This document shows, piece after piece, positions 8,521-16,495 of a stretch of 64,000 bases of DNA. How positions within the stretch are numbered: position 1 is the stretch's first letter; every line of letters begins with the position of its first letter. The stretch is from Winogradskya consettensis (GTDB lineage Bacteria > Actinomycetota > Actinomycetes > Mycobacteriales > Micromonosporaceae): positions 1-64,000 of the forward strand of contig NZ_BOQP01000036.1 of the NCBI RefSeq assembly GCF_018332715.1. The letters run 5' to 3'. Position numbers and translations under genes: made by a program. The notes under the pieces were generated by a model. That model was not told where the DNA came from. It saw nothing but the letters and a program-made list of their open reading frames with translations, and made no database searches.

Positions 8521-9423
8521 ATGCGGATCTCCGACGCCTGGGGGCGGCTCCGGCGGCGGGTCGGGTGGCTCGATCACCTGATCCGCGCCGGCGTGCGCTA
8601 CGACGAGGCCGACGGTGGCCGGCTCGCCGCCGCGGTCACGTACTACGCGTTCTTCGCCGTCTTCGCGCTGGGCCTGCTCGGGTTCGCGGTGTTCGGGTTC
8701 TTCCTCGACGACCAGGCGGTGCTGCGCTCGGTGCAGCGTTACCTCGCGGAGGACCTGCCCCGGGTGGACGTGCAGTCGCTGCGCAACGCCCGCGGAACCG
8801 TCGGCGTCATCGCGTTCTTCGGGCTGCCGATCACCGCCTGGTTCTGGGTCGACGTGCTGCGCTCGTCGATCCGCCGGATCTGGCAGCTGGCGGAATACCC
8901 GGGCAGAATCGTCATCCGCATCCTCGTCGACCTGCTCGTGCTGACCGGGCTGGGAGTGCTGCTCGCCACGTCGCTGGCGATCGCCTACGTGACGACCACT
9001 GTCGCCAACCGGGCGGTCGATGTGGCGAACACCGATCCGGAGCCGTCGCACTGGCTGCTCAGCGGGGTCGGGCTGGTGGTCGGGCTGGCCGTGAACACGG
9101 CGCTGGCGTGTGGGGCACTGACCGGGCTGCCACGCGTACGCATGCCATGGCGCCGTTTGATCGGTCCTGCCCTGCTCGTAGCGGTCGGGTTGGAACTGCT
9201 CAAGACGTTGGGGCGGCTGTATGTGCAGGCCACCGAGTCGAACCCGACCTACAAGCTCGTCGCCGGATCGGTCGGGCTGCTCGTGTTCCTCAACGCGGTG
9301 AACCAGCTGGTGCTGTTCGCCGCGGCCCTTACCGCTACGGGTACGGCCGGGAGCCCGTCCGATCTCGCCACGTCCGAGGAACCCTCAGGTGGTGGTGCCG
9401 CACCCGGTGCAGAACATGGCTGA
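8521..9423 (+). CDS. YihY/BrkB-family membrane protein
   Basis: The 300-residue product has about six hydrophobic segments and the family hallmark at the N terminus, GGRLAAAVTYYAFFAVFALGL, as well as the conserved GLYVQ-like 'LYVQATESNPTYKLVAG' loop near the fifth helix. The family (formerly called RNase BN or BrkB) has no proven biochemical role and is an integral membrane protein. ATG follows the carboxypeptidase stop directly. Its last 39 bases overlap the oppositely oriented zinc-ribbon gene. Confidence 0.87.
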   Translation: MRISDAWGRLRRRVGWLDHLIRAGVRYDEADGGRLAAAVTYYAFFAVFALGLLGFAVFGFFLDDQAVLRSVQRYLAEDLPRVDVQSLRNARGTVGVIAFFGLPITAWFWVDVLRSSIRRIWQLAEYPGRIVIRILVDLLVLTGLGVLLATSLAIAYVTTTVANRAVDVANTDPEPSHWLLSGVGLVVGLAVNTALACGALTGLPRVRMPWRRLIGPALLVAVGLELLKTLGRLYVQATESNPTYKLVAGSVGLLVFLNAVNQLVLFAAALTATGTAGSPSDLATSEEPSGGGAAPGAEHG

Positions 9424-10041
9424 CGGGTTCAGTTTCGTGCCGCACTGACCGCAGAACCGGGCGGCCTCCTGCGCTGCCGCCAGGGGCGTGCCGCAGTGCT
9501 GGCAGTACTTCCCGCCGCCGGTCTCGTTGCTGCACGACGGGCAGCGCGCGGTGACCTCGTGCTGGTGTTGCACGTTGTTCGTCCAGTCGACCCGGGCGAT
9601 GCTCTCCCGCAGCTGATGGCGTTGCGCCTCGGCCTGCATGCCGGCGATCTCCTGGTCGAGCTTCGGCGCACAGTCCGCGCAGACACCGCGCTCGCCGTTC
9701 CAGCAGACCGGCCCGCAGACCCACTGCCCGCAGCGGTGACACTGGTGAAAGTTCGGGCTGATCTCCTCGACGGCCTCCCGCATCGCCTTGTCCCACGCCG
9801 GCCCGCGCACCCCGTCGGAGAACAACGCCGAGTCGTACCCGATCGACGACATCTTCTGGCCCCACTCACCGCCGACCAGGTCCCCACCCATCCGCAGCAG
9901 CTTCCCGCCGAACCCGGTCACCGACCGCTTGAACGACGACGTGTAACCGTTGCCACAACGCTCGCAGAAGAACTCGAACTGGAACCCGTCCCGGTTCGAC
10001 CTGTCCTGATAGTTATCGGTGAACCCGATCATGCCGGCCAT
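9385..10041 (-). CDS. Zinc-ribbon protein
   Basis: The 218-residue product contains five CxxC-type pairs: CERCG near residue 26, CHRCG with CGPVC and CADC in the middle, and CPSC, CQHCG, CGQCG, CTGCG at the C terminus. The C-terminal pairs form two tandem zinc ribbons of the double-zinc-ribbon type. The central GMQAEAQRHQLRESI stretch is likely helical. No enzyme motif is visible, so a scaffolding or nucleic-acid/protein-binding role is possible. The gene is convergent with, and overlaps by 39 bases, the BrkB gene. Confidence 0.75.
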   Translation of the reverse strand: MAGMIGFTDNYQDRSNRDGFQFEFFCERCGNGYTSSFKRSVTGFGGKLLRMGGDLVGGEWGQKMSSIGYDSALFSDGVRGPAWDKAMREAVEEISPNFHQCHRCGQWVCGPVCWNGERGVCADCAPKLDQEIAGMQAEAQRHQLRESIARVDWTNNVQHQHEVTARCPSCSNETGGGKYCQHCGTPLAAAQEAARFCGQCGTKLNPSAMFCTGCGTTT

Positions 10042-10091
10042 GCCTGGACGGTACAGCTACCTGCCAACGATAAAAATGGGCCGTTGAGGTG

Positions 10092-10463
10092 CTACCGGGC
10101 GTCATAAACGGCACGGGCTTCGTCGATGCGGGCCAGGTGATCGACCGTCCAGCCCAACAGCGGAGTCGTCGCCTCGCACAGCGTGACACCCATCGGGGTG
10201 AGCTCATAGGTCACGTGTGGCGGCATGGCGTCATGCACGGTCCGGGTCACGATGCCGTCGCGCTCCAGGCCGCGCAGGGTCACGGTCAGCATCCGCTGGC
10301 TGATGTCCTCGACGGCCCGTTTGAGCTCGGTGAAACGCATCGGCCCCCGCCGCAGATGGCACACGACCAGCAGCGACCACTTGTCCCCGACCATGCCGAG
10401 AACCACCCGGATACGCCGCGCCTCCGGCGGAACCGGCTGCCGCTCTTGATCCGTCGTGGTCAT
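10092..10463 (-). CDS. HxlR-family transcriptional regulator
   Basis: The winged HTH of HxlR is clear: VLGMVGDKWSLLVVCHLRRGPMRFTELKRAVEDISQRMLTVTLRGLERDGIVTR. Start is ATG at 10463, preceded at the right distance by GGAGGT; the longer frame to 10517 would cover the operator. The gene follows the SDR gene on the same strand and has its own gap with a perfect inverted repeat at 10499-10515, which suggests autoregulation. HxlR proteins often respond to electrophiles or redox changes. Confidence 0.9.
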   Translation of the reverse strand: MTTTDQERQPVPPEARRIRVVLGMVGDKWSLLVVCHLRRGPMRFTELKRAVEDISQRMLTVTLRGLERDGIVTRTVHDAMPPHVTYELTPMGVTLCEATTPLLGWTVDHLARIDEARAVYDAR

Positions 10464-10498
10464 CGTTACCTCCGCAGAACCTGGCCGATTGCCGTCAC

Positions 10499-10515
10499 GG
10501 TTCTCAAAGAGAACC
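10499..10515. promoter_or_regulatory. HxlR operator candidate
   Basis: GGTTCTC-AAA-GAGAACC is a perfect 7-bp inverted repeat with a 3-base spacer, 36 bases upstream of the HxlR start. Its size and position fit a dimeric winged-helix repressor. Confidence 0.65.
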
Positions 10516-10588
10516 AAGACACAAATCGTAACCGACCCAGGACGAGGACGATCTTGGCCGTCGACGCTCGCGGCGACTCCGGGTGTGA

Positions 10589-11320
10589 TCAGATCTGGTT
10601 CTCGCCACCGTCGATGTGGAGGTTGGTGCCGAGGATGAAGCTGCTGTCGGCGGAGGCGAGGAAGGAGACGACGGAGGCGACCTCGTCCGCGCGGCCCACG
10701 CGGCCGAGTGGGATGGCGGCAGCGAATTGGGCCATGACGGCGGGTGCCTGTTCCTCGCCGACCATGCCGGCGATGGCGGGGGTGTCGATGGTGCCCGGCG
10801 CGATCGCGTTGACCCGGATGCTGCGACCCTTCAGTTCATTGGCCCAGGTCCGCGTGTACGACCGGAGGGCCGCCTTCGACGCAGCGTATGCCCCGAACGC
10901 CTCGACGCCGTCGTCGGCGCGGACCGAGGAGTTCAGAATGATCGAGGCGCCGTCGTTGAGCAGGGGTAGCGCCTTCTGGACCGTGAACAGGGTTCCTCGG
11001 ACGTTGACCGCGAAGATCCGGTCGAGGTGGTCCTCGGTGGTCTGTTCGAGGGTGGCGAAGCCGGCGGTGCCCGCGTTGGCGAACAGCACGTCGAGGCCCT
11101 GGCCGCGCTCGCGGACGGCGGCGTAGAGGCGGTCGAGGTCGTCGAGGTTCGCGATGTCGCCCTGGACGGCGGTTGCCGAGCCGATGGTTTCCACGGCGGC
11201 GTCGAGTTCGGCTTTGCGGCGGCCGGTGATGAACACGTGTGCGCCGTCGGCGGCCAGCCGTACCGCTGCGGCCAGGCCGATCCCGCTGCTACCACCGGTG
11301 ACAACGGCTGTCTTTCCCAT
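10589..11320 (-). CDS. SDR-family oxidoreductase
   Basis: This 243-residue classical short-chain dehydrogenase has the cofactor motif TGGSSGIG, the NAG stretch (FANAGTAG), catalytic Ser in LNSSV, and the YxxxK pair in AYAASKAAL. The C terminus ends in HIDGGENQI as usual. The Arg-Arg after the second strand suggests NADP preference. It is transcribed toward the HxlR gene 125 bases downstream, a common pairing. A perfect 9+1+9 palindrome lies upstream of its start at 11343-11361. Confidence 0.9.
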   Translation of the reverse strand: MGKTAVVTGGSSGIGLAAAVRLAADGAHVFITGRRKAELDAAVETIGSATAVQGDIANLDDLDRLYAAVRERGQGLDVLFANAGTAGFATLEQTTEDHLDRIFAVNVRGTLFTVQKALPLLNDGASIILNSSVRADDGVEAFGAYAASKAALRSYTRTWANELKGRSIRVNAIAPGTIDTPAIAGMVGEEQAPAVMAQFAAAIPLGRVGRADEVASVVSFLASADSSFILGTNLHIDGGENQI

Positions 11321-11342
11321 GATGCAACCTCCATGTAATTAA

Positions 11343-11361
11343 GTTCCGGTCGGACCGGAAC
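11343..11361. promoter_or_regulatory. Perfect palindrome between divergent genes
   Basis: GTTCCGGTC-G-GACCGGAAC is a 9-bp perfect inverted repeat around one base, 22 bases from the SDR start and 19 bases from the divergent gene at 11381. It differs from the HxlR site at 10499, so a second regulator probably reads it. Confidence 0.6.
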
Positions 11362-11380
11362 AGAAAGATAGCATGGCGGG

Positions 11381-11977
11381 ATGGATGGTTTTCGCCCCGC
11401 TGCCGAGTCCGAGGTCGTGCTGGCGTTTCTACGCGGGGAGCTGGAGTCGGCCCGGTTCGGCGACGATGTTCGGCGAGCAGTTGCCGACGCCGGGGGTCTT
11501 CACCTCGTCCGAGATCCCGATCTGGATTCCACCGAGCAGAATCACGCTCGCGAGCGCGCCCTCGCCACCACCCGAGGCTGGCGTGACCGCGAGTTGTTCG
11601 AGGGGTTCCCCGCGACAGTGGACTGGTATCACGGGGTGCTGCCGCCTGAAGTCCTTTCGCGGGTGCGTTACATCGACTACTCGTACTGGAAGGAGTTGTC
11701 CAGAGGGTCCCGTCGGCCGACGGACGTTCTGGCTACCCTGCGGTCGGGGACGCTGCCCACTTGGGTACGCGAGATCGGAACCGATTGGTGCTTCGACTTC
11801 ACGGCCGACACGGTCGACGACCTCATCGTCATGGCGACACCCGATCTCGGTGAACTGGTGCTGCTCGAAGGTCACGCGCGGATGACCGGGCTCTTCGTCG
11901 CGGGGTTGGAACGGCGGGTGCCCGTCCGCGCGTACCTCGGGGTGTCGGCAGCTATCAAGCACTGGAACTGCTTCTAG
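11381..11977 (+). CDS. Hypothetical protein
   Basis: A 198-residue soluble protein with no signal peptide. The middle part has an aromatic run (DYSYWKELSRGSRRPTDVL) and a C-terminal segment DLGELVLLEGHARMTGLFVAGLERRVPVRAYLGVS that is well patterned as alternating strands and helices and reads like a real fold. I do not recognise the family. It is divergent from the SDR gene, sharing the palindrome at 11343, and precedes the SRPBCC gene by 23 bases. Confidence 0.65.
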   Translation: MDGFRPAAESEVVLAFLRGELESARFGDDVRRAVADAGGLHLVRDPDLDSTEQNHARERALATTRGWRDRELFEGFPATVDWYHGVLPPEVLSRVRYIDYSYWKELSRGSRRPTDVLATLRSGTLPTWVREIGTDWCFDFTADTVDDLIVMATPDLGELVLLEGHARMTGLFVAGLERRVPVRAYLGVSAAIKHWNCF

Positions 11978-11999
11978 CCGAAACCCCTAGGATCGGGGC

Positions 12000-12470
12000 A
12001 TGGCTCGGACTGACGCGGCTTCCCGGGTGATTGCGGCTTCGATCGATCGGGTCTACGCGGCTCTGGTCGATCCTGAGGCGTTGATGAGCTGGTTGCCGCC
12101 CGATGGCATGAGCGGGCGGTTCGAGCGGTTCGACGCGTATCCGGGTGGGTCGTACCGGCTTGTGCTGACCTATGCCGACGCCTCGGCAGCGCAGGGCAAG
12201 ACCACCGTGGACACCGACATCGTCGAGGCCGAGTTCGTGGACATCGTTCCCGGTGTCCGGGTCGTACAGGCCGTTACCTTCGTCTCCGACGACCCGGCCC
12301 AGGCGGGCATCATGACGATGACGTGGGAGGTCACGGCGGTCGAGCACGGCACACGTGTCGAGTTCCGCGCGGAGAACGTCCCCGCCGGCATCTCCCCCGC
12401 CGACCACGCCGCAGGGCTGAACTCATCGCTGGCCAACCTCGCAGAGCACCTCACCGGATCTAGCTCCTGA
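12000..12470 (+). CDS. SRPBCC/AHSA1-domain protein
   Basis: The 156-residue protein has the START-like pattern of Aha1-type SRPBCC domains: an N-terminal ASRVIAASIDRVYAALVDPEALMSWLPP segment with the conserved Trp, a central PGGSYRLVLTY strand, and the C-terminal helix preceded by HAAGLNSSLANLAEHL. Members bind hydrophobic ligands, but the ligand here is unknown. The last 11 bases overlap the convergent trpD stop. Confidence 0.85.
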   Translation: MARTDAASRVIAASIDRVYAALVDPEALMSWLPPDGMSGRFERFDAYPGGSYRLVLTYADASAAQGKTTVDTDIVEAEFVDIVPGVRVVQAVTFVSDDPAQAGIMTMTWEVTAVEHGTRVEFRAENVPAGISPADHAAGLNSSLANLAEHLTGSSS

Positions 12471-13473
12471 TCCATCGGTCGAGGGTGGCCTGGGCTGCGC
12501 CGGTGTCGACGGCCTCCGCGCAGCGCGCGACAGCGGCCGCGAACTGGCCGGTCAGCGGATCGTCCGACCCGGCGACCGCGACCAGCACCGCGGCGGCGTT
12601 GAGCAGGACCACGTCGCGGACCGGCCCACGCTGACCGGCGAGCAGCGCATGCAGGACGAGGGCGTTCGCAGCCGCGTCTCCCCCACGCAACTGAGCAGGC
12701 GAAGCCGGTGCGAGTCCCAGAGCACGCGGCTCCAGTACCGAGGTCCTGACCGAGCCGTCCCGCACGGTCCACACCTTCGAGGTGGTGGTCGTCGTGAGCT
12801 TGTCCAGGCCGTCGTCCCCGCGTACGACGAAAGCGCTCCGCCCGCCCGCAGCCAGCGCGCCCGCGATCACCGGCGCCATCCTGGCGTCCGCGACGCCGAC
12901 CACCTGGAAGCGGGGCAGCGCCGGGTTGATCAGTGGTCCGAGGATGTTGAAGACCGTCGGCACACCCAGGTCGCGCCGTACGGCTGCCGCGTGCCGCAGT
13001 CCCGGGTTGTGCCGGGGCGCGAACAGGAACGTGATTCCCGCTTCGGCGGCGACCCGCGCGGGATCCTCGGGCGTGAGCGTCACGCCCAGCTCCTCGACCA
13101 GGTCCGCGGCGCCGGCGGTGGTCGACGACGAGGCGCGGCCGCCGTGTTTGACCATTGTCACGTCGGTGGCGGCCGCGACGATCGCTGCCATGGTGGAGAT
13201 GTTGACCGCGCCGGTGCCGTCGCCCCCGGTTCCGGCGATGTCGGCGGTGACGCCCGGCACGTCTACGCGTACACAGCTGATCTGTAAGGCCTCGACGAAC
13301 CCGGCGACCTCAGCCGCGGTCTCGCCCTTGGCCCGTAGCGCGGTGAGCAGCGCTGCGGTCTGAACGTCGGTGGCCTCTCCCGCGACGATCCGGCCCATCG
13401 CCCACCGCGCTTGTGCGATGGTGAGATCACGACCGTTGAGCAGGCTTTTCAGGAGGGTTGCAGCAGTTGTCAC
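12460..13473 (-). CDS. trpD: Anthranilate phosphoribosyltransferase
   Basis: TrpD transfers phosphoribose from PRPP to anthranilate in tryptophan synthesis. The glycine-rich PRPP loop GTGGDG, the NIST phosphate loop, KHGGRASSS (usually KHGNRA; the Asn is Gly here) and ILGPLINPA are all present. GTG at 13473 opens VTTAATLLKSLLNGRDL, which matches the usual N terminus; the longer frame would run into the leader hairpin. The 337-residue length is normal. It stands apart from other trp genes and is preceded by a leader peptide and hairpins at 13529-13616 that resemble a trp attenuator. Confidence 0.95.
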   Translation of the reverse strand: MTTAATLLKSLLNGRDLTIAQARWAMGRIVAGEATDVQTAALLTALRAKGETAAEVAGFVEALQISCVRVDVPGVTADIAGTGGDGTGAVNISTMAAIVAAATDVTMVKHGGRASSSTTAGAADLVEELGVTLTPEDPARVAAEAGITFLFAPRHNPGLRHAAAVRRDLGVPTVFNILGPLINPALPRFQVVGVADARMAPVIAGALAAGGRSAFVVRGDDGLDKLTTTTTSKVWTVRDGSVRTSVLEPRALGLAPASPAQLRGGDAAANALVLHALLAGQRGPVRDVVLLNAAAVLVAVAGSDDPLTGQFAAAVARCAEAVDTGAAQATLDRWIRS

Positions 13474-13528
13474 GGGAGTCCTCGTCGAAGGGGACGCCCC
13501 GATGGAGGCTGCGCGCCTCACATGACAA

Positions 13529-13551
13529 CGGCCGCCTCATCGAGGCGGCCG
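13529..13551 (-). terminator. trp attenuator hairpin upstream of trpD
   Basis: A perfect 10-bp inverted repeat around three bases (CGGCCGCCTC-GAT-GAGGCGGCCG in the transcript) lies between the leader peptide and trpD. It is followed by TTGT rather than a long U tract. Its 5' arm is fully complementary over 8 bases to AGGCGGCC at 13572-13579, just after the leader stop codon. The two pairings exclude each other, which is the layout of terminator and antiterminator. Confidence 0.75.
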
Positions 13552-13577
13552 GGTGGGATCGAACAAGCAGGGGCCGC

Positions 13578-13616
13578 CTACGGGGCGGGCCACCAACCAG
13601 TCGACAGCTTGATCAC
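13578..13616 (-). CDS. trpL: trp leader peptide with tandem Trp codons
   Basis: GTG at 13614-13616 opens a 12-codon frame reading M-I-K-L-S-T-G-W-W-P-A-P and ending in TAG. Two adjacent TGG codons sit six codons before the stop. A short CCGCC/GGCGG pairing spans the leader end, so a ribosome stalled at the Trp codons would free AGGCGGCC for the antiterminator, while a ribosome at the stop would cover it. The frame is too short for ORF callers. Confidence 0.75.
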   Translation of the reverse strand: MIKLSTGWWPAP

Positions 13617-13646
13617 AGCGCCACTCTAGTCCCGGACGGTGCGATT

Positions 13647-13665
13647 CGGTTGCATCACTCAACCG
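13647..13665. promoter_or_regulatory. Inverted repeat upstream of chemoreceptor gene
   Basis: CGGTTG-N7-CAACCG sits between the divergent trpD leader and the chemoreceptor gene, 58 bases before the latter's start. It may be an operator; no adjacent regulator is seen. Confidence 0.35.
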
Positions 13666-13722
13666 GAGTCACCGCAGTGCCGAAGAGAGGAGGCTTTTAC
13701 AACTCAGGAGGAAGAATCCCCC

Positions 13723-15336
13723 ATGACAGATTCCCGTCCCCGGCTGACCGGCTGGTTCGGCGACCTCAAAGTCGGCGTGAAGATCAGCGTCGCGTTGGGC
13801 ACCGCGTTGCTGGCCGGCGGCATCGTCGCCGGGACCGGGCTCACCGCTCTGAGCAGTGCCGACAAGAACTCGACCTCGATCGTCGACGAGAACCTGAAGC
13901 CGTCGCAGCAGCTGGCGAGCGCACAGGGTTCGTTCGACGACGAATTGCTGCTGATCACCCAGGCGTACATCTCGACCGACGCCGCGACCATCAAGAAGCT
14001 GGTCACGGAGTCGATCGCCGCCGGCGACCTCGCCGCGAGCGGGGTCAGCAACTATTCGGGGCTCGGGGTCGACCCGGCCCAGACGGAACCGCTGGCCAAC
14101 GTCACCAACGGCCTGAACGCGCTGAAGACGATCATTAACAGCACGCTGGCCACGGCCGCCGAGGCGAACGACAACGACGCGTTCGTGAACGGTTACACCA
14201 ATGACGCCGGGCCGGTCATCGACCAGATCAACGGCGGCTTCGACACGCTCAGCGCCTTCGAGGCGTCCAACGGCGCAGCGATGGCCAAGCAGAACACCGA
14301 CGCCTACCACAGCAGCCGGACCCTGATGATCGCCTGCCTGGTGATCGGCTTCCTGATCGCCGCGGCGATCGGCTTCCTCACCGTACGCCGGATCGTGCGC
14401 CCCCTCGACGAGGTCAACAAGGCCCTGGCGAAGGTCGTCAACGGCGACCTGACCAGCACGGTCTCGGTCACCAGCAGGGACGAGGTCGGCACGATGGCGA
14501 CGTCGGTCAACAGCGCGATCGCCACAATGCGTCAGACGGTTCAGGCCCTGGGCTCGGCCTCCACCTCGCTGGCCGCCGCGGCCGAGGAGCTGTCCGCGAC
14601 CAGCTCGCAGATCGCCGAGAGCGCGGAGAACTCCAGCGCCCAGGCCAACACCGTCGCCGCGGCCGCCGAAGAGGTCAGCCGCAACGTCGACACCGTCTCC
14701 GCGGGCTCCGAGGAGATGGGCGCGTCCATCCGGGAGATCGCCCAGAACGCCAACCAGGCCGCCGAGGTGGCGTCCCAGGCGGTCAGCATGGCCGAGACCA
14801 CGAACCGTACGGTCTCCGCGCTCGGCACGTCGTCCGCGGAGATCGGCAACGTCATCAAGCTGATCACCGCGATCGCCGAGCAGACCAACCTGCTCGCCCT
14901 GAACGCCACCATCGAGGCCGCCCGCGCCGGCGACGCCGGTAAGGGCTTCGCGGTGGTCGCCTCCGAGGTCAAGGATCTCGCCCAGGAGACCGCCAAGGCG
15001 ACCGAGGACATCAGCGCCCGGGTCAACGCCATCCAGGCCGACACCGGCACGGCGATCACCGCCATCGGTGAGATCAGCGAGATCATCGCCCGGATCAGCG
15101 ACTACCAGACCACCATCGCCGCCGCCGTCGAGGAGCAGACCGCCACAACCGGCGAGATGAACCGCGGCGTCACCGAGGCCGCCGGCGGCGTCAACCAAAT
15201 CGCGTCCGGCATCGAGACCCTCGCCACGGCCACGCGCCTCACCACGGAGAGCGTTGCCGACACGCAGCGTGCGGCGAGCGAACTTGCTCGCATGTCCACC
15301 GAGCTGCAGAGCCTGGTTACCACCTTCCGCGTCTGA
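13723..15336 (+). CDS. Methyl-accepting chemotaxis protein
   Basis: The product (537 aa) has a first membrane helix at about residues 20-42, a periplasmic-side four-helix-type sensor of about 150 residues, a second membrane helix around 200-220, a HAMP domain (RRIVRPLDEVNKAL), and a long signalling coiled coil. The hairpin tip AEQTNLLALNATIEAARAG is the near-invariant CheA/CheW contact. It implies a chemosensory array and motility, as in zoospore-forming actinobacteria. ATG at 13723 follows CAGGAGGA. No che genes are in the window, and a 16-bp inverted repeat just after the gene may end transcription. Confidence 0.95.
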   Translation: MTDSRPRLTGWFGDLKVGVKISVALGTALLAGGIVAGTGLTALSSADKNSTSIVDENLKPSQQLASAQGSFDDELLLITQAYISTDAATIKKLVTESIAAGDLAASGVSNYSGLGVDPAQTEPLANVTNGLNALKTIINSTLATAAEANDNDAFVNGYTNDAGPVIDQINGGFDTLSAFEASNGAAMAKQNTDAYHSSRTLMIACLVIGFLIAAAIGFLTVRRIVRPLDEVNKALAKVVNGDLTSTVSVTSRDEVGTMATSVNSAIATMRQTVQALGSASTSLAAAAEELSATSSQIAESAENSSAQANTVAAAAEEVSRNVDTVSAGSEEMGASIREIAQNANQAAEVASQAVSMAETTNRTVSALGTSSAEIGNVIKLITAIAEQTNLLALNATIEAARAGDAGKGFAVVASEVKDLAQETAKATEDISARVNAIQADTGTAITAIGEISEIIARISDYQTTIAAAVEEQTATTGEMNRGVTEAAGGVNQIASGIETLATATRLTTESVADTQRAASELARMSTELQSLVTTFRV

Positions 15337-15345
15337 CCGTTACGC

Positions 15346-15392
15346 GCAGCGTTAGGTTGTGTGCAATTTAGTTGTGCACAACCTAACGCTGC
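15346..15392. promoter_or_regulatory. Double palindrome: terminator-like stem and overlapping operator pair
   Basis: A 16-base sequence starting GCAGCGTTAGG is followed 15 bases later by its exact reverse complement. The right half contains the perfect palindrome GTTGTGCACAAC (15371-15382) flanked by TTA/TAA, and the left half has a related GGTTGTGTGCAA site. The element lies after the chemoreceptor stop and ends 14 bases before the start of the broken PLP-enzyme gene. It could terminate the former and hold operators for the latter (MarR/OhrR-like spacing, by analogy only). Confidence 0.55.
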
Positions 15393-15405
15393 AACATGAC
15401 CGGGC

Positions 15406-15585
15406 ATGGTCAGAACGCGCCTGGATCTCGAACGGATACGCACGGCTCGGCACGTCATCGATCCCGTATTCCTGGACACCCCGCTGTACCGATGCGACGC
15501 ACTGGGCCGCGCTCTGGCCTGCATGGTGAGTATCAAGCTGGAGACAGCCAACCCGGTTCGAAGCTTCAAAGGCCGCAGCACCAAA
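15406..15585 (+). pseudogene. PLP-dependent threonine dehydratase-like enzyme, N-terminal fragment
   Basis: The reading frame encodes about 60 residues matching the start of fold-type II PLP enzymes of the threonine/serine dehydratase group: VFLDTPLYRCDALGR, IKLETANPVRSFKGR, with the PLP-binding Lys in SFKGR. After SFKGRSTK the frame leaves the family pattern (near 15585). The matching C-terminal part is found on the same strand at 16930-17169. The middle (about 180 residues) is gone and replaced by about 1.35 kb of repeat and IS30-derived DNA. The gene is therefore dead. Confidence 0.75.
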
Positions 15586-15693
15586 CGGCGGATTCAGGCG
15601 GTCATCGCAACGCTGCTGGTGAACGACTACAACGCCGAGCTTAGCGAGTACAGCAGCAGCGCCAGTTGCGACGACCCGCCACGTCTCGCCAGG

Positions 15694-16064
15694 GGCGCGG
15701 ATCGCGGTATGGGAGCGTGCCGCCGGAATAGTGGTCGAAGATCGGTTTGTTGCTCGATCGCCGCTGGGTTGCTGCCATGGCCGAGGCAAAGTACGGCATG
15801 GGCGGGCCTCGCCACCGGTCGTGGAATTTGGTTGAGTGCTTTCACGTGCGCGCGTTGCTTGTCGTGTCACGCCCCGGGTGTGACGCAGAGTTCGGTGTTC
15901 GCGGGTTAGTAGGCGGCGGCGTACTTCACCAGCCAGCGGTTGGTGAACCGGCCCCAGTCGAACAGGTCACCGGCGGCGCGTCTGCGGTCACGTTCATGGT
16001 CAGCGGCGGCCTGTGCCCGGTGGGTGTTCGCCTCACGGAACAACGCTCGTGCGGCCTCGATCCA
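15694..16064 (-). repeat. Repeat copy 2 (inverted relative to copy 1 at 1-480)
   Basis: The reverse complement of this segment aligns with 1-480 apart from the 106-base insert there. It contains the 3' third of the small gene ending at 15906 plus about 210 bases beyond its stop. Because copy 1 is cut by the window, the true repeat may extend to the gene start or beyond. The copy sits inside the broken PLP-enzyme gene, so it arrived, or was joined there by rearrangement, after that gene existed. Confidence 0.7.
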
Positions 16065-16295
16065 CATCAGCTTGCCGTCCGGTGTCCGGGCTTCGGGAGA
16101 GTCGCGCCGCAAGCGGGTGGTGTGGCCGAGAGCTTTTCCGAAAGCCCGCCGGACCTTGTGCTCACGCCGGAACTCTTCGGTTGCCGCGGAGTAGTTCCGG
16201 CGCCGTGTAGGGTCACGCATCCACGCCAGTTCAACGGTCGTGAAAATCTCCAGCTGAGCGTATTTCATTCCTTTATTGTTCTCAGGGATTTCCAT
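15906..16295 (-). CDS. Hypothetical protein carried by the repeat
   Basis: The protein is about 129 residues from ATG at 16295 (157 if GTG 16379 is used; ATG at 16268 is also possible). It has MKYAQLEIFTTVELAWMRDPTRRRNYSAATEEF near the start, a basic helical middle with GHTTRLRRDSPEARTPDGKLMWIEAARALFREAN, and an aromatic end RFTNRWLVKYAAAY. Differences from the copy at the left window edge are all synonymous. No transposase or nuclease motif is seen. The lower GC upstream of the start hints at foreign origin. Confidence 0.55.
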   Translation of the reverse strand: MEIPENNKGMKYAQLEIFTTVELAWMRDPTRRRNYSAATEEFRREHKVRRAFGKALGHTTRLRRDSPEARTPDGKLMWIEAARALFREANTHRAQAAADHERDRRRAAGDLFDWGRFTNRWLVKYAAAY

Positions 16296-16495
16296 GATCG
16301 GAAGGGCGGGTGTGCCATTGTCGGGTTGAGGGGGATCACACACATTCGAATGGCAGATAGCGAGTATTCGGATAGCCACTAAGTGGTGGCGGATGGATCC
16401 GGGAGGCGATCCTCGTGCTCACCGCGCCACGAGTTCGTTGACCTTCTTGCTGTCATCGGCAGATCAGTAAACGGTCATCAGCGGTGGCGGGCTGA

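Noticed and set aside
15406..15909. Complete 167-codon protein
   Set aside because: Only the first ~60 codons match a family; after SFKGRSTK the frame is composed of repeat DNA, so it was annotated as a truncated gene.
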